Source: an uncultured Litorivicinus sp. | GTDB taxonomy: Bacteria > Pseudomonadota > Gammaproteobacteria > Pseudomonadales > Litorivicinaceae | Direction of reading: 5' to 3' | Assembly (NCBI GenBank): GCA_938091715.1 | Contig: CALKMT010000008.1 | Location: 1 to 5,136 of the forward strand | DNA length: 5,136 bases | Shown here: positions 1 to 5,136 of the stretch, piece by piece | Numbering within the stretch: position 1 is the stretch's first letter | Layout: each line of letters opens with the position of its first letter | The notes under the pieces: generated by a model | What the model was told of the DNA's origin: nothing | Seen by the model: only the letters and a program-made list of their open reading frames with translations | Databases searched by the model: none | Translations under genes and position numbers: made by a program

Positions 1-427
1 GGTCTGCGCACATGATATCGGCTGAGCACACCAGCTCATCGTCGACCTTGGCAGTGCAGGCAAATTTCCAAATACCGCGGCGCACCTTGACCACCTCGGC
101 GGTCAGGATCAACTGATCCCCTGGCACCACTTGGCGTTTGAAGCGCACATTGTCGGCACCGACGAACAGATAAACGCTGCCGTCCTCTGGGGTCTTGTCC
201 ATGGTCTTGAAGCCCAGCACACCGGCTGCTTGGGCCAGGGCTTCAATAATCAAAACGCCAGGAAAGATCGGATTGCCAGGAAAGTGTCCGTTGAACAAGT
301 CTTCATTGACCGAGATGTTCTTGAGCGCCACAACACGTTTTTCCAGCTCAATCTCGAGGATCCGGTCCACCAACAAAAAGGGATAGCGATGGGGGAGGTA
401 CTTTTGAATTTCCTTTACATCGAGCAT
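1..427 (-). CDS. fabZ: FabZ, 3-hydroxyacyl-ACP dehydratase, C-terminus cut by the window edge
   Basis: FabZ dehydrates 3-hydroxyacyl-ACP to trans-2-enoyl-ACP in fatty-acid elongation and competes with the lipid A acyltransferases LpxA and LpxD for 3-hydroxyacyl-ACP. 142 residues are visible and the frame is open at base 1. E. coli FabZ has 151, so only a few residues are missing. The start MLDVKEIQKYLPHRYPFLLV holds the conserved PHRYPFLLVDR block (12-22). The hot-dog fold active site is GHFPGNPIFPGVLIIEALAQ, with catalytic His48 and Glu62. The segment FKRQVVPGDQL (97-107) and the late IMCAD fit the family, where E. coli has MMCAR near its end. This is the only gene here with both an ATG start and a strong Shine-Dalgarno. 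In related genomes lpxA follows, but this lies outside the window. Confidence 0.96.
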   Translation of the reverse strand, partial: MLDVKEIQKYLPHRYPFLLVDRILEIELEKRVVALKNISVNEDLFNGHFPGNPIFPGVLIIEALAQAAGVLGFKTMDKTPEDGSVYLFVGADNVRFKRQVVPGDQLILTAEVVKVRRGIWKFACTAKVDDELVCSADIMCAD

Positions 428-437
428 TGAGCACGTG

Positions 438-442
438 TCCTT
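438..442 (-). promoter_or_regulatory. fabZ ribosome-binding site overlapping the lpxD stop
   Basis: The minus strand reads TAAGGA at the lpxD end. The TAA is the stop of lpxD and AAGGA is a good Shine-Dalgarno 10 bases before the fabZ ATG at 427. It is the clearest ribosome-binding site in the window and fixes the fabZ start. Its overlap with the stop codon suggests ribosomes can pass from lpxD to fabZ. Confidence 0.75.
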
Positions 443-1442
443 AGCGATTAATTTTTTTCTCGAGCGCGATCAGTCGCTGAGCGAGGCTGTCGAGCTGGTT
501 AAACCGAGCCATGTTGCGCTTCCAGTCGCGCATTGGACGAGCACCCTGCACCCCACCGGCATACGCACCGGACTGGCGAATATCACCAGCCACTAGGGTC
601 ATCGCCCCGATGTGGACATTATCGCAGATCGATAGGTGTCCCGTGAACCCGGCAGCGCCACCGATTGTGCAGTTAGCCCCGATTTCAGTGCTGCCAGCCA
701 TGCCGACACAGGCGGCGATGGCCGTCCCTGCCCCGATTCGGCAGTTGTGCGCGATCATGACTTGGTTATCAATCTTGACCCCATCCGCAATGTGGGTGTC
801 GTCCAGGGCACCCCGGTCGATGGTGGTGTTGGCCCCGATTTCGACCCGATCACCGATCCATACTCCGCCGAGCTGGTGAATCTTGACCCAACCCTGGTCC
901 GAGGGCGCAAAACCAAATCCGTCCGCGCCGATCACCGCCCCACTGTGAATGCGGCCCTGATCACCGACCCGGCAGCCAGGATACATCGATACATGATTGC
1001 CGATCTGACACTGCGCGCCGATTTGGCAGTTCGGGCCAATCCAGGTGTTGGGCCGGATCGCTGTGTGCGCACCGATCGTGACCCCGGCCTCGATCACCAC
1101 GCCGGCCGCCAGTTGCACACCCTCGCCCAGTTGCGCACTGGGATCGACCTGGGCACTGGGGGCAATACCCGGTTGCGCCATCCAAGCGGGCTCGAACAAG
1201 GCGCTGGCCTGAGCAAAAGCCAAATACGGATCCTGGACAAACAAACAGACGCCGGCGTAATCACCCCGATCTTGCTCGCGCAGCAGCAAAGCCCCGGCCG
1301 CGGTTTCAGGCCGCCGGCCGGGCATTAGGAAACTCAGATCTTGGGCGCCGGCCTGGTCAAGTGATGCCATGCCACGCACGGACATTGGCGGCCCTACCAG
1401 CGTCGCATCGGTCACCTGAACAACCTGGGCCAACTCAATCAC
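441..1442 (-). CDS. lpxD: LpxD, UDP-3-O-(3-hydroxyacyl)glucosamine N-acyltransferase
   Basis: LpxD performs the third step of lipid A synthesis in the cytoplasm. It transfers a 3-hydroxyacyl chain from ACP to the 2-amino group of UDP-3-O-acyl-glucosamine. The protein is 333 residues (E. coli 341). An N-terminal uridine-binding domain (about 1-95) is followed by a left-handed beta-helix built of hexapeptide repeats (about 97-285, many IGxxxx units) and a C-terminal helical tail (about 303-333). Key residues visible: IGADGFGFA (171-179), TTIDRGALDDT (206-216), the catalytic His at 232 in DNQVMIAHN (E. coli His239) and the second conserved His at 269 in TGHL (E. coli His276). The 37-residue spacing between the two His is the same as in E. 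coli. The position matching the E. coli chain-length ruler Met290 is Leu283 here. The start is GTG, coupled to skp, and fabZ follows after 13 bases. Confidence 0.96.
   Translation of the reverse strand: MIELAQVVQVTDATLVGPPMSVRGMASLDQAGAQDLSFLMPGRRPETAAGALLLREQDRGDYAGVCLFVQDPYLAFAQASALFEPAWMAQPGIAPSAQVDPSAQLGEGVQLAAGVVIEAGVTIGAHTAIRPNTWIGPNCQIGAQCQIGNHVSMYPGCRVGDQGRIHSGAVIGADGFGFAPSDQGWVKIHQLGGVWIGDRVEIGANTTIDRGALDDTHIADGVKIDNQVMIAHNCRIGAGTAIAACVGMAGSTEIGANCTIGGAAGFTGHLSICDNVHIGAMTLVAGDIRQSGAYAGGVQGARPMRDWKRNMARFNQLDSLAQRLIALEKKINR
1439..1442 (-). promoter_or_regulatory. GTGA stop/start overlap joining skp to lpxD
   Basis: The minus strand again reads GTGA: GTG (1442-1440) starts lpxD and TGA (1441-1439) ends skp. 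The bases just upstream show no good Shine-Dalgarno, since GCGG is weak and about 12 bases away. lpxD therefore probably depends on ribosomes finishing skp. The GTG is followed by IELAQVVQVTDATLVG, which aligns with the start of the LpxD N-terminal domain, so a later start is unlikely. Confidence 0.75.
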
Positions 1443-1918
1443 GGCTGGTTGTACCGCGCCAGCAGGTCATCACTTAGGTTGACACTGGCACGGCCCCACA
1501 CGACCGCTTCGGCGCGCACGACCAAGTCCACCTGATTCTCGTCCGCCAACTCAATGACCAGACGCTCTAAAATCGGCAACTGCTCGGCCAGAAAGGCATT
1601 TTCAAGCTCGGTTAACTGGCTTTGAGCTTGTTGTTGCAGGCTTCGCACTTGCTGGCGCAGCTCGTCCAGACGCCGACGTAAATCCTGGCGTTGCGAGTCG
1701 CTGGTCGCGGCCATCAATTCGTCTTCGGCCTGTTGGCCCTGTTGCACCAAACGGGCGATGTCTTGCTCGATGGGAGCCAAGGCCTGTTGCCACTGGGCCC
1801 GAGCGGTCTGAGCTTGGTTTGAGGCGGCCAATACCGCCTCAACGTCGATCACCGCAATGCCCTCAGCCTGCGCCAATCCGGCGCAGCAGGCCCACAGCAT
1901 CAGAAGCCGTCGAATCAC
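1439..1918 (-). CDS. skp: Skp/OmpH family periplasmic chaperone
   Basis: Skp is a trimeric periplasmic chaperone that holds unfolded outer-membrane proteins inside a coiled-coil cage on their way to BamA. The protein is 159 residues (E. coli 161). Residues 1-18 are a signal peptide (two Arg, a hydrophobic stretch, then AQA) with cleavage before EGIAVIDVEAVL, the first strand of the trimerisation body. Residues about 40-125 are a heptad-like, Gln-rich helical arm region, and the C-terminal body strand contains VDLVVRAEAVVW, matching VDLVVDANAVAY in E. coli. Unusually the protein has no lysine. By my count the mature part carries about 23 acidic and 12 Arg residues, whereas E. coli Skp is strongly basic. 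Its place between bamA and lpxD is the standard one. The start is GTG, and the gene overlaps both neighbours by 4 bases. Confidence 0.93.
   Translation of the reverse strand: MIRRLLMLWACCAGLAQAEGIAVIDVEAVLAASNQAQTARAQWQQALAPIEQDIARLVQQGQQAEDELMAATSDSQRQDLRRRLDELRQQVRSLQQQAQSQLTELENAFLAEQLPILERLVIELADENQVDLVVRAEAVVWGRASVNLSDDLLARYNQP
1915..1918 (-). promoter_or_regulatory. GTGA stop/start overlap joining bamA to skp
   Basis: The minus strand reads GTGA: GTG (1918-1916) starts skp and TGA (1917-1915) ends bamA. A GGAA (1929-1926) lies 7 bases before the GTG, inside the last bamA codons, and can act as a ribosome-binding site. The Skp signal peptide begins directly at this GTG, which supports it as the real start. 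The overlap indicates translational coupling. Confidence 0.8.
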
Positions 1919-4209
1919 AAACCGGTTCCGATCGAGAATTGGAAGCTTTCCAGCTCGTCACCGGACTCTTTCTGGATCGGCTTGGCATAGCTAAAGGTCA
2001 GCGGGCCGATCGCCGTCATCCAGGTAAAGCCCAGACCTGCACTGGCGCGCAACTCGCCCAAATCAATGCTGGCGTTGCCGTCATACACTTGGCCGAAATC
2101 GACAAAGGCTGACAAGCGGTTAGAGCGGGGATCGTCCAGGAACGGCGCAGCAAACTGATAATCCGCCCCACCGGTGATCAGCACACTGCCGCCAAAGGCG
2201 TCCTTGGTGGCGACCCCGTTCTTGATCGAGCGGGGACCGAGGCTGTTGGCCTCAAAGCCCCGCAGACTGCGCTCGCCGCCGACAAAGTAATTACGGAAGA
2301 ACGGCAGACCGTTCAAATCGCCATAGCCATCGCCATAGAAGACACGGGAGCGGACTCGGACGGCTGACTCTTCGCCCATCTCAAAGTATTTCTCGGTCTG
2401 AGCGCCCAGGGTGTAGTAGGTCAAATCCGAGCCGGGCAACGACAAGCCCAAATCAACACGCTGGAACGAGCCCTGGGTCGGGAAACGTCCGCGGTTTAGG
2501 GTCGAGCGCTGCCAGAACAAGCTGGATTCGAATTCAACGAAGCTGGTCTCGTTCTGGACGCTGGCCTGGAAGGACTCGATTTGATCGATGTCATTGGCGC
2601 TGCCGACCTTGAGATCGGTCATGCGCAGGCCGCCGGTAAAGCCGATACGCTGGTCCACTGAGATCGGATAGCCAAATCCAATCGACAGCCCAGATTGGTC
2701 GATCTGATAACTGCTCGAGCCTTGCTCGGCGAAATCGGTTTCGCTGTAGAACGCGTTGATGCTGCGGCTAACGCCATCCACCGTCAGGAAGGGGTCGTAG
2801 AACGAAAAGTTCAACTGCGACACCGCATCGGACTTATTGACACCGACACTGACGTTGTTACCCGTGCCTAAAAAGTTGTCCTGGGCCAGGGACACGCCAA
2901 ACACCGCACCGGCCGATTGCGAGTAACCCACGCTGGCACTGAAGGTACCGGTCGCCTGCTCTTCGATTTCCATGTCCAAGTCGACCTGGTCTGGCGAGCC
3001 TGGCACCGGCGTAAAGCGCGGCGTGACCCGGGCAAAGTAACCAAGCTGCTCCAACCGGCGCCGGGACTGCTCGACCTTGCTGGCGTCGGCCAGCGCGCCT
3101 TCCATTTGCACCATACTGCGGCGCAGGACTGTGTCGGTGGTCACCAGGTTGCCGCGGAAGTTGATGCGGCGGACGTAGGTCTGCAGTTGCGGCGTGACCA
3201 AATAGGTCACGTCCACCGTGCCACTGTCCGGGTCAAAGTCGGTCAGCTCGCGGACTTGGGCCTGGGTATAACCGCCGTTGCCCATGACGCTTTGCAGGGT
3301 CTGGATATCCTTGGCCAACTCGCTGCGGGCAAAGGTGTCGCCAGTCTGGATCCCGATACGCCCCTCGAGGCCTTGAATCTCGGCTGGAATGTCACCGGCA
3401 ATCGCGATGTCGCCGATGGAATAGCGCGGACCTTCTTGGATCCGCACGCTTAAATAGATTCGGCTGCTGGCCGGGTCAAATTGCACCGAGGGGGTGTCGA
3501 TCTGCACCTGGGCATAACCGCTGTCCAAGTACAGCGAGCGCAAGCGTTCAATGTCCCCGCGCAGCTTTTGCAGGCTGTAGCGATCAGACTTAGAAAAGAA
3601 GGTGAAGGCGCCGGGCTCTTTGAGCTCCATCTCGTCGCGCAGATCGTCATCGTCGTAGGCATCCGCACCAAAGAAGCGAATCTGGCCGATCCGCGCGATC
3701 GCCCCTTCGTTGATGGTGACTTCGATGCCGACCCGGTTATCGGGCAACTCGACCTGACGCGAGCTGACTTGGGCGTCGTAGCGGCCCTGGTTTTCGTACT
3801 CACGTTGCAACGATTTGGCCAGATTGTCCAAGGCCGACTGGTTGATCACGTCGCCCTCGCGCAAGCCTAGGTTGCTCATGACGTCGCGGATCGCTTCGTC
3901 GGGAATTAGGTCGTTGCCCTCGATCAGGATACGCGCGATGGCTGGGCGCTCCTGCACTTGGATCAACAGCACATTGCCGTCGCGAGACAAATCGATCGAT
4001 TTAAAGAAGCCCAGGTCGAACAATTCGCGGATCGTGTCGGCACCGGCCTCTGGGGTGAAGTCCTGACCCGCGGTGATCGGCAGGCTGGCGAATACGCGCT
4101 CGGAGCTGACACGTTTTAGACCGTCGATACGAATATCTTGGATCGGAAAGGCATGGGCCTGAGAGGTCAAAAGCACCGCCGCAGCGATGACTGAACGAAA
4201 TCGTGTCAA
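1915..4209 (-). CDS. bamA: BamA, outer-membrane protein assembly factor (POTRA x5 plus Omp85 beta-barrel)
   Basis: BamA is the essential core of the BAM complex, which folds and inserts beta-barrel proteins into the outer membrane. The protein is 764 residues (E. coli 810). Residues 1-20 form a signal peptide ending AHA, cleaved before FPIQDIRIDG. Five POTRA domains follow at about 21-89, 90-170, 171-260, 261-341 and 342-420, then a 16-strand barrel from about 421. Landmarks are YDPF (471-474), the loop-6 motif LRGF (649-652, usually VRGF, with the conserved Arg at 650) and the closing block GLGFTWMTAIGPLTFSYAKP (725-744). The start is TTG: a stop lies two codons upstream in frame, and every later start would remove the signal peptide. 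Only a minimal GGA precedes it at 9 bases. The barrel is about 46 residues shorter than in E. coli, there is no cysteine, and the last residue is Leu. The stop overlaps skp by 4 bases, and Skp delivers substrates to BamA. Confidence 0.97.
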   Translation of the reverse strand: MTRFRSVIAAAVLLTSQAHAFPIQDIRIDGLKRVSSERVFASLPITAGQDFTPEAGADTIRELFDLGFFKSIDLSRDGNVLLIQVQERPAIARILIEGNDLIPDEAIRDVMSNLGLREGDVINQSALDNLAKSLQREYENQGRYDAQVSSRQVELPDNRVGIEVTINEGAIARIGQIRFFGADAYDDDDLRDEMELKEPGAFTFFSKSDRYSLQKLRGDIERLRSLYLDSGYAQVQIDTPSVQFDPASSRIYLSVRIQEGPRYSIGDIAIAGDIPAEIQGLEGRIGIQTGDTFARSELAKDIQTLQSVMGNGGYTQAQVRELTDFDPDSGTVDVTYLVTPQLQTYVRRINFRGNLVTTDTVLRRSMVQMEGALADASKVEQSRRRLEQLGYFARVTPRFTPVPGSPDQVDLDMEIEEQATGTFSASVGYSQSAGAVFGVSLAQDNFLGTGNNVSVGVNKSDAVSQLNFSFYDPFLTVDGVSRSINAFYSETDFAEQGSSSYQIDQSGLSIGFGYPISVDQRIGFTGGLRMTDLKVGSANDIDQIESFQASVQNETSFVEFESSLFWQRSTLNRGRFPTQGSFQRVDLGLSLPGSDLTYYTLGAQTEKYFEMGEESAVRVRSRVFYGDGYGDLNGLPFFRNYFVGGERSLRGFEANSLGPRSIKNGVATKDAFGGSVLITGGADYQFAAPFLDDPRSNRLSAFVDFGQVYDGNASIDLGELRASAGLGFTWMTAIGPLTFSYAKPIQKESGDELESFQFSIGTGL

Positions 4210-4223
4210 AGGTCAAAATCCAT
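4206..4223 (-). CDS. Possible five-codon leader ORF (MDFDL) coupled to the bamA start
   Basis: In the rseP-bamA gap an ATG at 4223 opens the ORF Met-Asp-Phe-Asp-Leu-stop. Its TGA (4208-4206) overlaps the TTG start of bamA (4209-4207) as TTGA. The ATG lies 10 bases after the AAGGGG formed by the rseP stop and the bases behind it. This is the same spacing as the AAGGA-to-ATG spacing of fabZ at the other end of the window. The arrangement suits termination-reinitiation, with a ribosome entering at the good ATG and restarting on the weak TTG. This is inference. An equally simple view is that the ATG is chance. A missing T in the CCTTTG run would instead fuse this ATG to bamA and lengthen its signal peptide N-region. 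Confidence 0.35.
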   Translation of the reverse strand: MDFDL

Positions 4224-4232
4224 TAGGTTTCA

Positions 4233-4245
4233 GCCCCTTACGGGC
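4233..4245 (-). promoter_or_regulatory. Shine-Dalgarno-like GGGG after the rseP stop, within a small hairpin
   Basis: The minus-strand sequence GCCCGTAAGGGGC can form a four-pair GC stem (GCCC with GGGC) around the five-base loop GTAAG. It includes the rseP stop codon TAA and most of the AAGGGG that is the best ribosome-binding sequence before bamA. A ribosome finishing rseP would open the stem, so it could tie bamA translation to rseP translation. The stem is short, there is no U-tract, and it does not look like a terminator. The regulatory role is inferred. Confidence 0.35.
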
Positions 4246-5136
4246 GAAACAAATCGTTATAAAACGCAACTACCATCAGGGCCATTACCAGGCTCATGCC
4301 GACCTGCATTCCCATCGCCTGAATGCGCTCGGAAACCGGCTTGCCACGCACCGCCTCGATGGCGTACCAGGCCAAATGTCCGCCATCCAAAACCGGGATG
4401 GGGAGCAAATTCAATACCCCGAGGCTGACGCTTAAGTAGGCCATAAACGCCAGATACGGCAACAAACCCGACTCGGCCGAAGTCGACGCCACTTTAGCAA
4501 TGGTAATAGGGCCGGACAAGTTAGCGGTCGACAGAACGCCGGTGACCATTTTCCACATGGCCTCTAGGGTGATCACGGACATCTGATAGGTCCGTGCCAC
4601 GCCATCGCCCAGCGCCTGAATCGGGCCCGACTGTCGGGTGCGCAAATACTCGGGCGGCAAATCCACCGGCGCGGGCAAGATGCCCACCCGGGTCACCCCG
4701 TCAATCACCTCGGGGGTGATCGACAGCTCGACCGGCAGGCCTTGGCGTTCGACCGAAAATGCCAGGGCTTTGCCCTCCGAGGCGCGCACCGCGTCGACCA
4801 GGGGCATCCAGTCCGCGATGGCCTGGCCGTCGATCGCGACAATTCGATCGTCAACCTGCAGTCCGGCCCGCTCGGCGGGTCCCTGGGGGCTCAGTTGACC
4901 GACCACCGGCTCGATCACCGGTGAAAAGGGTTCGATGCCCAACTGCTCCAAGGGGTTCTTTAGCTCGCCTTGCAGCGAAGACACATCCAGCGAATAAAGA
5001 CGCGCAGTGGAATCCCCGGGACGGCTCATCTTGACTTCAATCGGATCGGACTCGCCCGCCGCGGCCAGGATCGCCAACCCCACCGCTTGCCAGCCGTCCG
5101 TATCCCGGCCGTCCACAGAAATGATCTCGTGCCCTG
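4238..5136 (-). CDS. rseP: RseP, sigma-E regulated site-2 intramembrane zinc protease (M50), N-terminus missing
   Basis: RseP is an inner-membrane metalloprotease that makes the second cut in the anti-sigma factor RseA after DegS, releasing sigma-E. The family also clears signal-peptide remnants. 298 residues are visible; the frame is open to the window edge, so the start and about 150 residues, including the HExxH zinc site, lie outside (E. coli RseP has 450). Seen here: the tail of PDZ1 (visible residues 1-52, with VDG near the start), a complete PDZ2 (about 66-145, with AERAGLQVDDRIVAIDG), the SGPITIAK motif (207-214), and the signature NLLPIPVLDGGH, whose Asp is visible residue 250 and is the third zinc ligand in the family. 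A last membrane segment ends in FYNDLFRP, matching the E. coli ending. A GTG at 5116 is only an internal codon, because the conserved PDZ1 continues upstream of it. The stop TAA is followed directly by GGGG, which can serve the next gene. bamA begins 28 bases on. Confidence 0.96.
   Translation of the reverse strand, partial: GHEIISVDGRDTDGWQAVGLAILAAAGESDPIEVKMSRPGDSTARLYSLDVSSLQGELKNPLEQLGIEPFSPVIEPVVGQLSPQGPAERAGLQVDDRIVAIDGQAIADWMPLVDAVRASEGKALAFSVERQGLPVELSITPEVIDGVTRVGILPAPVDLPPEYLRTRQSGPIQALGDGVARTYQMSVITLEAMWKMVTGVLSTANLSGPITIAKVASTSAESGLLPYLAFMAYLSVSLGVLNLLPIPVLDGGHLAWYAIEAVRGKPVSERIQAMGMQVGMSLVMALMVVAFYNDLFRP

Noticed and set aside
432..437. CACGTG palindrome between lpxD and fabZ
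   Set aside because: A single six-base palindrome in the Shine-Dalgarno spacer is expected by chance; there is no flanking symmetry or second copy.
636..1328. 230-residue open frame on the plus strand opposite lpxD
   Set aside because: It lies wholly inside lpxD, whose hexapeptide repeats and GC-rich codons keep the opposite strand free of stops. The product has no recognisable motif and is low in complexity (many Asp, Arg, Gly).
1883..1897. Lipobox-like LWAC in the Skp signal peptide
   Set aside because: Trp at the -2 position does not fit a lipobox and the hydrophobic stretch before the Cys would be very short. The AQA site before EGIAV fits a normal signal peptide.
2780..2816. Sigma-E-like promoter inside bamA (minus-strand GAACTT followed about 17 bases later by TCCTGA)
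   Set aside because: The -35 part resembles the sigma-E element, but the -10 part is poor and the bases encode the highly conserved LNFSFYDPFLTV segment, so the match is more likely chance.
2917..3453. 178-residue open frame on the plus strand opposite the POTRA-coding part of bamA
   Set aside because: It is a shadow of well-conserved bamA codons, with no recognisable domain. The same applies to the other plus-strand frames opposite fabZ, bamA and rseP.
4233..4245. GC hairpin at the rseP stop as a transcription terminator
   Set aside because: The stem is only four pairs and is not followed by a run of T on the minus strand, and the gene order argues for read-through.
4256..4261. TATAAC as a possible -10 box before bamA
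   Set aside because: There is no fitting -35 hexamer at 16-18 bases and no extended -10. The bases encode the conserved Tyr-Asn near the RseP C-terminus.

Overview
The window holds one compact, single-direction gene cluster, all on the minus strand. In transcription order (right to left) it reads rseP (5' part cut off), bamA, skp, lpxD, fabZ (3' end cut off). This is the classical envelope-biogenesis cluster of Gammaproteobacteria. In that group it usually continues with lpxA and lpxB after fabZ and is preceded by uppS, cdsA and dxr before rseP. The sequence is GC-rich by eye. The proteins match the E. coli family members along their length but are clearly divergent, so I place the window in a non-enteric gammaproteobacterium, possibly marine, and cannot name a genus.

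Layout: 5136-4238 is the C-terminal two thirds of RseP, the site-2 protease of the sigma-E stress pathway. It is followed by a 28-base gap with a Shine-Dalgarno-like GGGG, a small hairpin and a possible five-codon leader ORF. 4209-1915 is BamA, with a TTG start, signal peptide, five POTRA domains and a beta-barrel. 1918-1439 is the periplasmic chaperone Skp, with a GTG start overlapping the bamA stop by 4 bases. 1442-441 is LpxD, also with a GTG start overlapping the previous stop by 4 bases. After a 13-base gap, 427-1 is FabZ, missing only a few C-terminal residues. There is no non-coding stretch over 28 bases, and I see no RNA gene, mobile element, CRISPR array or convincing terminator.

How the genes work together: RseP senses and transmits envelope stress. 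Skp carries unfolded outer-membrane proteins to BamA, which inserts them. FabZ supports fatty-acid elongation from the 3-hydroxyacyl-ACP pool that LpxD also uses when it N-acylates the lipid A precursor. The cluster therefore couples outer-membrane protein assembly to lipopolysaccharide synthesis.

I found no undescribed multi-gene system here. The points worth a second look are small: the chain of non-ATG starts with stop/start overlaps, the possible leader peptide before bamA, a BamA ending in Leu rather than an aromatic residue, a lysine-free acidic Skp, a shortened cysteine-free BamA barrel, and a substitution at the LpxD acyl-chain ruler position.
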